Below, one piece after another: positions 13,396 to 27,536 of a DNA stretch of 64,000 nt; position 1 is the stretch's first letter, and every line of letters begins with the position of its first letter. The stretch is from NCBI GenBank assembly GCA_022266195.1, contig WHVY01000006.1, positions 868,001 through 932,000 of the forward strand, given 5' to 3'. The stretch comes from Tetranychus cinnabarinus (Eukaryota; Arthropoda; Arachnida; Trombidiformes; Tetranychidae). The position numbers were made by a program, and so were the translations under genes. Below the pieces are notes generated by a model, which was not told the DNA's origin, ran no database searches, and was given only the letters and a program-made list of their open reading frames with translations.

Positions 13396-16300
13396 CAACG
13401 TTTCTCTTAGCAAACACAATCAGTTTTCACAAAGAAAAAGGTAAACACCTTCAAGTTTTAACCTTTATTTTTCATCTACTATTCAAATGTTGAGCTTCCG
13501 TCTCTCAACATTTACATTCATCATAATTATCATCACCTTAACAGTCCATGATAATCAGCATTATTGTCTCTCACAATTATGTAACCTTTTTTACCCAGTT
13601 TTACCTATTTCCCTCTCTCCCACAATTGAACCATCATCTTAATGATAATATCTGTTTGATACTCATTTAATGATGATTACTTTAATTGTATTACCATTAT
13701 TACCATCACATGTTCAAATATATCAAATTGTGGTTAATTTTGATGTAGTAGGTGGTCGGTTAATTGGTTATTTAGTTGTTTAGTTATTAGGCGTTTATAC
13801 TTTTGTTTTGGCCTCAAAAGCTCCAAACCATTTGCTTTACAATCAACCTACAATCGTTGGTTCTTCTCAGTTGATTTTACTTTCATTTAATTCATCATTT
13901 TCATCAACATTTTCAATTAAATCATGACAATGATGATGGTTGATGGTTAACGTTGTTTGTGTGTGTAATTACAATATGTCACGGCTTAAGTCAATCAAAG
14001 TGTATAACCAAATTAACCTGTTATCCATTCAGATTGTAACCGTGTGAATCCATTTTAAAGCCAAAAAGAGTTTCACTTTTTTATCTTTAATCTATTTCTC
14101 CTCGTCAGACCTAAATATTAGCATTGATTGATATAAAAATTATTTGATCAACAATCATATTTTTACCTCATTTGATTGATATCTGAATGAAAAGGTAACA
14201 AAAATGTAAACATTTAATTAATTTTGATTAATCAATGATCAAATCAACTTGACCTCTCTTCATATTATCCTTGCTTTAACCTTTTCATTTTGAACAACAA
14301 AAAAACATGAATTAAAAAAGGTAAAGAAGGGAACAAAAAAGTTTACTATTTAATTTAATTAACTTTGCTCTCTTTTCTTGCTCTTTTTACAGGTAAATAC
14401 TAATTTCATTTGAAAAATTGCTCGGTTAATTAAACATAATGAAATGACAATTGTATATAGCTGATTGATGAATTTACGGGGAAAAAGCAAGTAAACAAAA
14501 GCTGATCAAGAGTTGGATACAAGCGTACAAAAGTAATGACAGGCAGCCAAGAAAAAAAGGAGAAACATTAGCATCAAAATCAACAAAAGGAGTTTGAAAC
14601 ATGAGAAGAAAGCAAAAATATTTTCCAAATTATCAACAAATATATATTTTTTGGTCATTTGTTGATGTCAATGAAATTGCTTTCAATGTGGATATCAATG
14701 GACAGTTTTTTTTATTCCTGTCAACATGAGTTTACCAATGTTGATTGTTGCCCAAGATAATATTTCATCTCAACAACAGCAACAAAGTGAAATACACTTT
14801 TCTCCCTGATTTGTCAACAATTTAACAACAATCAAATGGAAAAGAAATGGTCAGCAAAACATTGATTGGAAATCATAAAATCAGCATTTCTATTGACTCT
14901 CTCGATTTTCAAGTTTATAAATTATGGCAATTTTAATCATTGCTTTGCAGACAATTTAACTTGATTAATTCATGTCCAGCTTGACTTAAAAATGTCTATT
15001 GGAAATGGCTCCACTCAATAATTTTGCAGACTAAATTGCAAGGATAAATTGGTAAAGGATCGCAAGTGAGTTGATTAAAGGTTACAACTCATTTCATTTT
15101 TTTTTGTTTTTCTTCAACCAGAAGTTTCTAATTAACCAATGGACAAGCAAACAAATGGTGTATCACAATCGTAAACAGAAGCTGCAGTCAAAGGGTAATG
15201 ACTACAAAGAAGTCAAATATAATTTAAGTTTGAACAAATCGAAACTGGACATTTGCCAATGGACACTTTGCCTGCTACAAATGTAAGTTTAAATACATGG
15301 TACAAGCTCTTGTAAATATAAATGTTTTTTTACAATTGTGCAGTTTGTAAACCCTGTCATTTAAACCATTCTAGTTGTTGAATCAATGTAACATTTTTGT
15401 TATTAATTTTGTTCTCAGTGATGTTTATTTTTACTCTTTTTTCCTCTTTCTTTTGTTTCTTATCAGGATTCCATTGATGCCGATCAAGAATGGACAGTTT
15501 ACTCTGTGTGTTGATGCAGATGTTTGTTCATGGTTATCTCTATCATTATCATCATTAGTTGTTACCTGTTGAGAAAAAGGACACATTTTTTTCTGGTCAA
15601 TTTTTGGTCATTTTCTGTCTACTTTCTTGCCCTTGTTGAACCAACAAATTACATTAGACTTCGCAGAGAGATAAAAAATAAGGCCGAAAAATTGTGAGCT
15701 CACAATGACTTTCCAAAGATTATTACGATTGCGTTTCTATTGAACAAAAACAACAAACAAACAACTAATACACAAATACAAAATGGAAAAAGAAAGGAAA
15801 AGAATTGTGGTTAAAGAACAAGTTTTTCATGGAATAATGGAAAGCAAAGAAGACAAGAGAAGGTAAAATGGAAAAGGTCAAGTTGCAAGTTCGGTATCCA
15901 AAAGAAGAGGCCAATTTGTCGATAATAACAGTTGAAAGAATCAAGCAAAGAAAGGAGAAGCAATAAAGAAAAGTTGAAAACTTTTGTGTTGATCATCATC
16001 ATCATCTCATAAGAATTGTTAGAAAAGATGAAATATTTTCGGTTAGCCAATGACCAATAACAATTTAGTAACGAGCAATTAGAATTGTTACAAAGTTCCT
16101 GAGGACTTGAGAAAAGGAAAAGAAATTGCGATTTTTACAGCAAAAAAAGCAAGATATTTAAAGAAAGAGGATAAAGCTTATTCTACATGGTGTAACGTTG
16201 AATAAGAAAATGATGAAGAAAAATGGTTCCATTAGAATTGACTGATAATTTCCTACTAATTTCATCTTATTCAAAAGATAATTTTCGGTACACAATGAAT

Positions 16301-19300
16301 CTTCTTCCGTTTCATTGAGCATCTCCTTCACCTTTCCTACCTTTTCCCATTTTTTGTCCCTCATCATCTTTTCACTTTTTTTTCTGTTGTTCAACATAAA
16401 AATAGACTTATTTGTTGTTCATCCTCTTTCTTCATCTCCATTATCAGCACCCAACTTTCACCTTATGAAAATAGTGAGATAAATTATGAGCAATTGACTA
16501 GCAATTTAGCAGAAGGAACAAAAAACTCTGATCAAACAAAATTGTCCTCTTGATGTTACTCCAACCAAATCACCATTAACTCCTATTTTGATTGATTAAC
16601 CAGCAAATTATTCAACTCTAAATATTTGTGTCTTGCAAGGAAAAGATAGTCAATTAGTTTTTAATGAAAAACCTAAACTAACATTTGCTAATTTTAATTT
16701 ACCCATCAAAATGTAAAGTAATTTTATCTGTTTCATCGTTACATGCAAGTTACCTTTCCATGAGAAACAAGTACAAATATTGATTCCTTGTAAATCATTG
16801 TAAAACTTTCATCTTATTTCATCTTCTTTTTTCCTCTTCGTTTTTTTCCTCATCTTCACTCTTCTTTACGATTCCATTTATCAAGAAAATACATTCTAAT
16901 ATCGTATGACACATTTTTTTCTTTGTTTTTCTTTCTTTTCCAGTTCTTATTATATTTCAAAGACAATTCAGATCTTTTCATGGTAAACTAAAGATGAAGG
17001 AAGAGAAGCGAAAAAAGTACTTGAAAAAAAGGAGCAAAAAGGAAGACAAAGAAGATGAACAGTGGAAGATGAAAGGAAATGAAGAAAATGAGAAAAGACA
17101 AGAAAAGTTCAACAAGATTCAGAGAAACAAGTAATGTGAATTATTAGGATAACTTTGTCTCTTACAAGTGTTTCACTTTGTGTTTTTACCTGGCAAAAAA
17201 ACGCACACACAAACACAAAGAACTGAAACATTTCAAATTTACTGAGCCTTTCATGTAAACCAATCCAAGTAAAACTGTTATCCCAATGACCTCAACTTCA
17301 GGTCACACAAAATGTTAACCAATCTAATCTTTTTTGTTCACTCTTCTTGTCTAGATTGTTCACTGAAGGAAGGCGCATAAAGGAAATGAAAATGAACATG
17401 ATTGGTGTTGATTAACATGAAGACAAGACTGAACGAGATTGATTGTGGCCTTGAATGTTTTTAATTATGATTGGCAGTTTCCTTTGCATTTATTTATAAT
17501 TTTCATCAACCTCGGTTAAACTGTTGTTGAGTGTATAAGGCAAACCTTGTTGACAGTATTTCATATTTCACCAGATAAGTAACCTTAGCAATTTTTGTCA
17601 TCGCCTTTTAAATCATAATCATTATCATCATTATTTCCTTACTTCACTCTTCATCATCATCATCCTTTCCATGAAGATGGAGAAAAAAAATTAACCGATT
17701 CAGCTTTGTATAGAAGATATGAAATCTTTTTTTTTCTGCAAAAAGATTACCATTAATCCGTTTACTTTTTTCTTCCTTCTTTTTCTTGCTGGTTTATAAA
17801 ACTTTATTTATAATGTATATATATTTTGATAATATAACATTCAAGATTTACTCGTATCTCAACAATTAATGTTTACTTCTCTTTGAGGTTAACAACAAGA
17901 TTAACTGTTGATGATTCCTGTATGTTTATCCCTTTAAACATAACATTGAAAACTTCATTTCAGGCCGATCAATTTTGACCAGTTTTAAGGAAACATTGAC
18001 TTGATCCAATTTCCTGATGCTAACAAAGTTAACATTTGTTTTTTTTCAGTTCAGATAATTTACAAATTTCGTATGAAAAAGAAAAGAATTTGAAAATTTT
18101 TAGCTTAATGGTAATCAAAGGAACCTAATTTTTAGTTCAGATTTTTGCTTGAAATTGTTCTTTGTTTTTTCTTTGTATTTTTCATTGTAAATCTCATTTG
18201 TTATCAGCTGAATCACAAGTAATGAAACATCTGAAAGAGTTGAACATTACTTTGAAAATGATAAACTTTTATAGCTGAAAAGAATCAGAACTTCTCTATC
18301 TTTTTCAAATCTTAACCATTGATCATTCTTCATGTTCATCTCAAACTTTATTTCATCTTGTGAAGAAGAAAAAAATCTTGTAACAATCAATGATAATAAA
18401 TAACTTTTCCTCTTCTTTTTCAGCTTTTTTGAAATGGCAAGAAAAGCCAATGGAACAAAATGGATACAAATCGATGACTATAAAGAGGTTGGATGGTGAT
18501 TATGATAATTGTCATGATTATCTTGCACTACAAGATAAATGCAAGTGGAAGATGATTAACTATTGGCTGAAGTCAAATGAAATTATGAACATTGAACAAC
18601 CACAACAACAGCAAGAGAAAACCATTGATATTGAAGAATAATGAAAAGAAGGAGAAAAAAAGGAAAAAAATGGAAAAGGTTCGATTATAATCAATTCAAT
18701 TGGAGATTTAAATCACGATTTTGCATTGTAACATGGCACCAACTGTTCAGGATCATCTGTAATAATGTTAAAAATGAAACACAATTGGCCCAAGAAATGA
18801 AAGGAAATACAAAAACATTGAACAAAAACAGAACAATTTTCAAGAGGAAAATGAACAAGTTTTTTTGCTGGTAACAAACAAGCCCGTTGGTCATCAACAA
18901 CCATGTACGATGTATTGTGTCGCTTGGTGTCCACATTGTGTTATAGATGATGGGCACTTGTATGGGAACACAAAAGGACTAAACATAAATATACAATTTT
19001 TATCGCTGTTATAATTTTCAACAATTGGTAAAGGAGCCAATTCTTGAGGCTAAACGCAATCGTCAACTAAACAAGCAACAATCAAGTTGACAAAAAAAAG
19101 AGTAAGTATAATAAGACGGATCAAAATCAACTTGATCTAAGCAAAATCATTTCATCCTCTTTCCTTTATTATTATCATTATTAACAATGAATGTATTTAT
19201 GTATATATATGTTAACTGAATAATTTTTTTTTCTATCCTTTTCTCTTCTTTTCTTTAGGCTAATCTTCAAATTGAATTTACTTGGCCAAGATTTGATCTG

Positions 19301-22300
19301 GGAATAGTGAATAAGGAGAAACCTTGCAAGACAAAATGTTGGGAGAAAAGGAGAAAAATGATGAACAAGAAGATGAAGACAAGAAAAGTCCTTTTGCAAG
19401 GTGGATTAACTCAATTCATATTTTAAGATTAATAATGTCAAAGTCTCAACATTATCCACTTTTCATAATCCAACAACAAACAGCGAGGACAATAATTGAT
19501 AAAGTAAACGTTACAATGGTGATTCTCATTGATGGCCCAGCTGAAGATGTAACAACACGCCAATGCATTACAATTATTGTAATACATTATTGTATTTACA
19601 TTTGCAAGGCAAAATAACCAGTTGATAAGAATGATTTTCATCATGACCAGAATTGTTATTCACTTAAATCAAGCTTAATCCATATCCGTCTTGATCCATC
19701 TCACATTGGCCAAGCCTTTGAATAATTTTGGGTTTTATCAATTTTTGTGATTCTCTCTTTTTAACATTACTTTTCGTCAGTGATAATGATTATATTAATG
19801 ATGATAATTATTGCAAGGGTAAATGTTGATCAATGAACAGTCTGGTAAAGACAGAAAATCATTGAAACTGAATATTGACCAATGTTTAAGATTAAATGAT
19901 CTGTAAAAGAGGGAAAAAGAAAACCCAAAAAAAGGTTTCCTTTTTTTTCAACCTACACTTTGATTCCTTTCACCCAAAGATTATCATCATTAACATTATT
20001 TTGCTTCCCTGTACACATTAATATAATAATAATACAATGACCATAATCATGATTGAATCGTAATTGATTGCCTTGGGATAAATTAATATATGTACAAGTA
20101 CACACACATATAGACATTTCCCTTTTCATTACAGTAAATACAACAACAAATGTATTATAACAAAGTGAAAAGCAATTTCTTTAATTATATCGTCTTCCAT
20201 TCCATAATAATAATCATTACAATTGCCTCAAGATTATTAATTATAATCAAGTAAATTGTCAATGAAAATAACCATTTTCAATGGTGAAAAAAAGAGGAAC
20301 CAAAAGCAAAACAAAACTCAATAAAACCGACTGCAAACTCGACTAAATTTTGTCAACAAAAAGTGTTAAAATTAACATTTCCAACTGATTATCAATTTAA
20401 CAATCAAATGTAACACAAAAAAACGATGAAAAATGTAAAACCAAAAGCAAACTGTGAAACCAGAAAATCATTTTTCCACTTTTCTCCTCTTCTTTTGTCT
20501 ACTTTCATTTATTTTGATCACTTGTCTTCCCATATCTTCATCATCACCATCATCCTTATTTTGCTGACTATTTGGACTTGGATTTATTCTGGTAAGCAAA
20601 CAGCGAAATCTGGTTTATTCTGATAATTCCCTTCATCTTTGCCAAATCAATTTATATCTTTTTTCACATTATCATCATGATTATGATTATCCTCAACATG
20701 ACTAATTGTAATACAATTTGGTGACCATTTGAAAAATATTTGAAAAAAACAACAAAAAAGAGGAAAAACATTTCCATTTGTAAATAAATGTTTTCTGCTT
20801 CATCATTTCCACCTTTACAATTGTTTGACATACGACTTATTACCTTTTGTTTGTAATGTTGGTAAAGATGATTTAACATTTTACCTTTTTTTGCCATCAA
20901 TTTAGTTCTGAAAAATTATACAACATTGTCAGGATTATTTAACAATGAACAAATAAAAGGTGTATAACAATTTGATTGCCGTTTGATTTCATTGGTAAAC
21001 AATGTGGTTAAAAAAGGTATTGATTATTTAACCAGAAAATGAGAGAATCCAAAATGTTATTAGATTTTGCTTCTTTGGCTGAAACAATTGAAATCAATTG
21101 ATTGATCAAAAATAGATATCAATATGGAATAACAATTTTCTTTGCAATTTTAATTTTTTCCTTCTTTTTATCACTTTTTCTTATTCCATTCATCTTCATC
21201 AACATCATCTTCTCCGGCCTTCATCGTTCACCTTTATGTTATAACCTTGTTCATTAAATGATGGAAGAGGATAAAAGCCCACTTTTACTATTAACTGATC
21301 ATCAGGGAGAAGATATTTCTTCATGTCATCTTTCATCATCATCAAGGAAGCTCTTTAAACATTTTGAACATTCAATATCACGAATCATCGTTTAATATTT
21401 TCCAAGCCCAACTTTAAAGATTCACTCGCAAGAGAAACTGGATTGACAAATGTTTCAGTCCAATCTTAGCAAAATCAATGTCCAGTCGAGTTCACGGATT
21501 CATTTAATTTCATCTAAACTCATTAGAAGCCGGCGAATTTTTGGTTAATTGGAAAGAACAATCAATCATGATCCAAATTATTCAGAAAATGGATTTTCTT
21601 AATTTCTTCTTCTTACAGTTATTTTTGGATAAAGATTTTGATGGAAAATGCGATTTACGATTGGAAATTTTGTTCATCGATAGAATCAGCTAATTTTCTG
21701 GTTTTAGGTTTTTCCATGAAAACGTGAAAAGTTTATTATTTGAAGATTTTTTTACTCGAAATTTGGTTGAAGTTAAATTGATGGAATTGATTGAAATGAG
21801 ATTTGTTTTGAATCTTTTTGTCTTTTGTTCGCTAATTTGATCTTCGATTTGTATTCATATTTTGTATTTAATTTCAACCTTTCTCATGAAGATCATGTAC
21901 AGTTTAGAACTTTTGTTCATCAATTAGGTTTCAAGTTTAGTCAAATAGTTCATGTTACTGATTAAGATTGTGCTCTGGAAAGACTAGTATGAAGATTACA
22001 TGTGAAATGATAGGAACCAAGGTGATTGGACTCTCAACTGGAATCATTTGAAGTCTCAATTTGAGTGACTGCTTTTTTTGCGTGTTTCTGGCAACTACAC
22101 TGTTAGTGCTTTTGGTGGGATCATATTTGAACATTAACAATGTTGATTGTGTTATAATGTTGTTTTGCATCATTTAAAAGTCAATCAATCGTTTAGACGT
22201 TAATTCACTGACGAGTGACAATCGACAATTTACAACAAGAAAAAAAAGATTGGAAGCAATAATTCAAGTAAAGATGCTAAAAGAATGAGCAGCATTTTGA

Positions 22301-24964
22301 GATGAGAAAAGATGCTTTTATAAAAAAAAAGAGTATATTTAGATAGGTATATTTTTGCAGTTGAATGTTAATTCAATGCTTTTGCCAATTTTACAGTTAA
22401 ACAGTTTCAAGCTTGAATCGTGTCAATCAAGTAATGTTTGATTGTGAAAGTGAATCCAAGAAATGTCAACTCGATAAAAGTTTATAATAAAATGAAAATT
22501 TTAGTCAACTTTTGATTGACAATCAATGATATTTGTCAAAGTTTCAGGTTAACCAGAAAATTGTTACCAGTATTTACCCAACTTGAAGGTTACGATTTAA
22601 CCAGAAATGCATTCAAACGCATATAACGCTTAAACATTGAATCGACTTTCGATTTTCATCAATCAAAACAACTTCAAATTTCTTGTTCACTGAATCTGCA
22701 TTTCAGTCGATCCGATGACTCGACCTCACGATTCCATAAAATTTATTCCCGATTCTCATTCTAATCATTGTAGATGAAATATCTTGGCGATTGACATGAA
22801 ATCTTGATGATCTTACTTTTGTTTACATTAAAATGAAAACTGACAAATTTATTGAAAATTGAGTTGCCTTTGAATAAACCCAAAAGTATTTCTGATCCAA
22901 TCAAAAGGAAAATCAGAAAAACATTTCATGATAAGCCATTTATATCGAACCATTGGATTTATCGCTTGCAATTTAACCTGTTATTTGATTGCCTTAATGG
23001 TTCAACGTTTTATAGCACAAACTGTAAGATGGAACAGCAAAAAATGCAATTTCGTTAATCCATGTTTATTAGTGTTGGAATTAATCCATTTTTTATTTCA
23101 CTTTCAATCCATTTACAGCAAGCACATTACAAGTCACGTTGATTCATCTTCACTTTGATGTTCCCTGTAAGTGACAAACATGAGTTGAACATGAATTTGA
23201 TGTAAAAAATGAATAAAAATCCGCTAAAAAAGAGACAAAGGAAGAACCCAAAAACCAGTAAACCAGAAATGCAAATGTTGATTAAGAAATGAAACGATAA
23301 TTAAGATGTAACAATCAACACGGGATTGACCATTTAACTCAATGTTAACCAGTCAATTGAATGTAATTTTCAATTTAACCAAACTGATTAGCCAAATGGC
23401 CAGTTGAAACAAGAGAAGCTGCATTTGATTGAAAAATGATTAACAAAGAAACAAACAAAACTAATTTACATGATAATGCAAAAGGATTTTCAAAAATGAA
23501 TATAAGGTAATGTTGGAACATTTTTCAAAGTCAATTTAAAAATTGCAATCACGATTAAGAATTACAATTCCGGTTGAAGGAAAAAAAAGTTCAACTCTCA
23601 TCATAATCATTATCATTTAATGGCAACAATCAAATGATAATAATAACGACTTTAAAGTTGCAAGTAAATTCCATCATCATTATACTAATAGACGTTGATT
23701 GTTGCGATGATAATTTTTGCTATTCTCAATCAATTCTAATAAACACACAAATGTTTGCAACAAAAAGGGCTAAAGAAAAGCCTTTAAGCAATTGGCATTT
23801 TCAGGTTTTCCTCATCATTATTGAATATCAATAATCCATTGAAATTTGTGTCCTCAGTTAACAATGAAAGATTGATTCATTTTAAAGCCTAATTTTGGGT
23901 GCAATAAAGGCAAATGTTGGGTTCATCGAAACTTGAAGGATGACTCGAATCACAGAATCATCGAAATGATGATTTATTTGATGCCAAGAGACTGTAACTA
24001 ATAAAGGCTAAATGATCATCATCCTAATGATGATTATAATAAGCTCAATTTGTTATAGACCGTTATGTGAACACGAGTAACAACCACAGTTTAATGATGG
24101 CGATGAGGGAAGAGGAAGAAAAGGATGAAATGGCCTCTTGTCTGGGAGGTAAAATGTTTGCCTCTTCAATAACATATTAATACATATTCCTCCTCCTCTT
24201 CATCTCTTCAAGTCTGTCTCTTGTAACGATACTTATGGTAACTGTTTCCGTCAATCTGTTACTCCAAGCTTGATTTTTATTTTATCCTTGATTCCCTTCC
24301 CTTGTAAGGTCAATTAATGGCTAAGTAAGTGAGAGTAAAAGGAGAAGACAAAGTCGCTTTTCCTTTTCATCTTCTTCTTCGCTTCTCCTCATCATTAACA
24401 TCTTTTTTTTTTGCTGTTGTTGTTCCTTCCAAGGGTGATAACAATGGATTGAAAGGTGGTCACGGTGAATCTGCAGTGATTTGTAAATTTATTATAACAT
24501 TATTGGTAACATTTATAACATTAAAAAGGACTAAAAAAAGCGTTATTAATGTTGAATAAGCTTTCCATGTAAAACCATGTAAATGCTTTTGTTGCTTCTG
24601 TTTGATAAATGTTCATTCAGTTGTAATGACTGCGACCAATAATCACCTTTGAGATTTAACTTTGTCCATTTAGTGCAATATGGCAAAGCAATGAATGTTA
24701 AAAAATATTGTTAAAGAGGAAAGTTGCAGAAAAGTTGTCCTTTAGTAAAATCCATTTTTTAAAGTTTCTAAACACATCAAACTGGTTCAAATGTTCAGCT
24801 TAATACCAAATCGATTTAAATCAATGACCAAAATTAGACAAGATTCAAGCGGGTACAGAAAGTTTTAGATTCAATCTTTCCATTGTAATTGAGTAAAGAC
24901 ACTGAATCGACCAAATCTTTCGATTGAAATCTTCACTGGATTCAAGTCTAAAAAGTTTGTGTAA
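13396..24964. other. gene-poor AT-rich stretch
   Basis: No conserved gene recognised. Several 60-97 codon frames occur (for example around 18390-18874 and 19324-19617), but they overlap frames on the opposite strand and are rich in Lys, Ile, Asn or Gln. A Lys/Glu-rich purine block lies at about 16990-17130. ATC/ATT-rich short repeats recur throughout. No tRNA, rRNA or structured RNA recognised. Confidence 0.55.
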
Positions 24965-25000
24965 GCTCATTTCTTGACACAAAAATAATGCAAAATTATA
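24965..25000 (-). repeat. copy of the TTATTTTGCATTAT interspersed repeat
   Basis: Read on the minus strand, this copy has TTTTGCATTATTTTTGTG followed by TCAAGAAAT. It matches the family core shared with the copies at 41.1-41.8, 44.7, 55.0 and 60.1 kb. Its upstream part (the GGGT of GGGTTATTTTGC) is not preserved. Identification rests on visual comparison within this window only. Confidence 0.5.
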
Positions 25001-27012
25001 TTCGATTCTTGGGGAGATTCAAATGATTTAGAGTAAGATTCAAAGCAAGGCTGAAGCGACCTTTACTTGGTTTGGTTTGAAAGTGAATCTTATGAGCGTA
25101 AAACACGAAAAAGTGTTGCCAATTTAAATCTTTTTTTTTGCTGTTTTCTGATTGAGGTCAATACTTTTTGATAAAAGGTAACAATTATAAGTGATGAAGA
25201 TGCAGAGTGGGATCGAAACATCTCAATGTCAATGTCCCACGCAAGCTGAAAACGGTTTGTAATGAAAAGAGAGAAAAAAACGAATCGAATTTGGCTTTAA
25301 AATCTATGAACATTACAAGCATAGCCAATCTCGAGTAAACCAGCATCAAACAATTTTCCTTGGTTGCTGCTCAAAAGTTTGGAAATGGCGATCAAATAGA
25401 CGCGTGCCGGTTACGCTCATCAATTATTATTGGCACCAAGAGCACCAGAAACGAGGTCACAATTACCATTGAGATGACAAACAAAAAGAGATTAATTTAA
25501 AATGTTGAACAATTTTCATGGGAATATCTTTCAAGCAACCTTTTGCCAAGTCACAGTTACAAGCCAAAAGCTGAAAATGAAGCTTAATGAAAGAAAGGCA
25601 ACTATTCCCATGAAAAATGAATGAATGAAGAAAATATTGAAATGTAAACATGATAACAATGCGATTATCATAAATTCAAATCAAATATTCCATCATTTTA
25701 ATATCCATTTACCAATGCAATTGTTTGTATGAAAGGAAAATGCAAGTAAAAAGATTTCTCGTTTTTTCTGGTTTTCAGGTTCATCATTTGCTAAAATTGG
25801 TTGATTATTTTAGAGCAAAAATTATGGTGTAAAAGGTTGAGATTTTTGTTGAACTCATGAGAAACTCTTTGGATAATGATACTTTCTGCTCTCTTTCAAT
25901 TAAGTGGTTTCCATCCTCAAGATGCTCTTCATCTTTCATCTTCATCTTAATCTTTACCATCCTCATAATCATCAACCTTTTTTCTTTATTTTCGTCTTTT
26001 GTCCTTTTCAAACTTTCTTATTCAAAGTTATTAACAATTTTTCTGGTTCTGCTTTTCAAGGAGTGTAAAGATCATCTTCATCTTCATCTTTATCCTTTCC
26101 CTTTTTATCCTCATTTTCAGTCTACAAAAGTCTCTTTTCACTCTTTTCATTGTAAAATGATTAAAATGATTAGTAACGTGATGAAGCCCATGATGATGAA
26201 GACTTGAAATTGAGATGAAATTGCGAAAAGAAAGGGAATTATGAAGACGATGTGAGTAGACAAATAAAAAGGATGATCCGTCTTGTGTGTAAAGTTATTT
26301 ATCATTTATCATCATCCTCTTCACTTTCACTCATTCCTGAGCCATCACCTTGTTCAGCCATAATTTTTTGCTCTTCTCTTCTACCCTCATTGAGAACAGG
26401 ATAAGTTCATCACATTGAATGGGATGAGAAGGGATGATATTTTGTTTCCTCTCAGAGGGTTTCCTGTAAACAGTTTCCTTCATCATCCTCATAATCATCA
26501 TGTTAACCTGGTAAATTTTGACTCTAAATTAGAGGCCTTTTAAAAGCTTACCTTGTCCGAATAAAGAGAAAAGATTTTTTTTCTCTTCTTTTTTTTAATT
26601 AAATATTAATATAATAATAATGATAATAAATTGTGCGCTTTTTACCTTAATTTTTTATTGCGTGTTCACAACGGAAATGTTGATGTTGATGATGATAATA
26701 ATAATAATGGTTAAGCAAAAGTTCATCACATATACACACCTTCATATTTATTCATTATCATCATCAAGTTGTCATCGATTGGTGAGCAAATATCATTTAT
26801 TACAAATCATTTAGCTGCTATTAATAGTTGAACATAAGAAAAACTATTAAAAATGTAAACAAATCATATTATGATAATTCATCATCAGTTCAAGTTACAT
26901 TATTTGACTGACAAGGCTTGCAACACTGACAACCCTTGAGCTGCTTGCTCATCAAAGTTTGTCCGATGAGTCGACACTTTACTCACTGGTTCAACCTGGT
27001 GATTCAACTTGT

Positions 27013-27036
27013 CTAACCTAACCTTACCTAACCTAA
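27013..27036. repeat. degenerate CCTAA (TTAGG) telomere-like cluster
   Basis: Four to five units of CTAAC/CTTAC run in tandem (CTAACCTAACCTTACCTAAC followed by CTAA). TTAGG is the usual arthropod telomere repeat. This is a short interstitial, imperfect array, not a chromosome end, since ordinary sequence continues on both sides. Confidence 0.65.
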
Positions 27037-27468
27037 TTCAAGCTCAAGACTTTTGTCTTTGAAATGAACTGTGCTTGTAATCACGGTAACTTTTTGCGCA
27101 GTTCATCATTTTGCAAATTCATTAGTTCATCGGTTTTTATAGCATTTTCAAACTTGAAGAGTTTTAATAATGTTATAAAGTTTATCTTAATTTGACAGAA
27201 AACTCCTCTAAAAGAAGCTTTTAAAAGTTATTGCTAGAGTCTAGCATTATTGCCTGGACAGCTTAAGAGCAGCCTGAGATCGGAACAAGTTTAATCAAAT
27301 TTTGCCAGTCTGCATCTTTATATTTGAACATGAAACTGAAACTGATTAATTAACTCTTCAATAGCGGAAAATCAAAGTTACTAGTTACAGGTCTTTGAGT
27401 TTAAATTGACCTGTTACATCAGCTCATTATAGCAAGTCCTATGAGGTGTCACTTTGATCATTGGGTTA

Positions 27469-27536
27469 GCCTAAACTAACCTTAGCGTTGGGTCAACTTG
27501 ATTTAATTTAATCTAACCTAACGTAACCTAGCCTAA
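27469..27536. repeat. degenerate CCTAA (TTAGG) telomere-like clusters, second site
   Basis: There are two sub-clusters: GCCTAAACTAACCTTA at 27469-27484, and a run CTAACCTAACGTAACCTAGC then CTAA at 27513-27536. They have the same strand orientation as the cluster at 27013 and lie about 450 bases from it. Single-base changes within units indicate age or origin by short insertion and decay. Confidence 0.55.

Noticed and set aside
18390..18641. 83-codon plus-strand frame with a splice-acceptor-like pyrimidine run at 18405-18422 and a Gln run
   Set aside because: Lys/Asn/Gln-rich, with an opposite-strand frame over its start, and no family resemblance.
25857..26207. 116-codon plus-strand frame with membrane-like stretches
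   Set aside because: It is encoded by a pyrimidine-rich simple-sequence block; the hydrophobicity follows from TTC/ATC/CTT runs.
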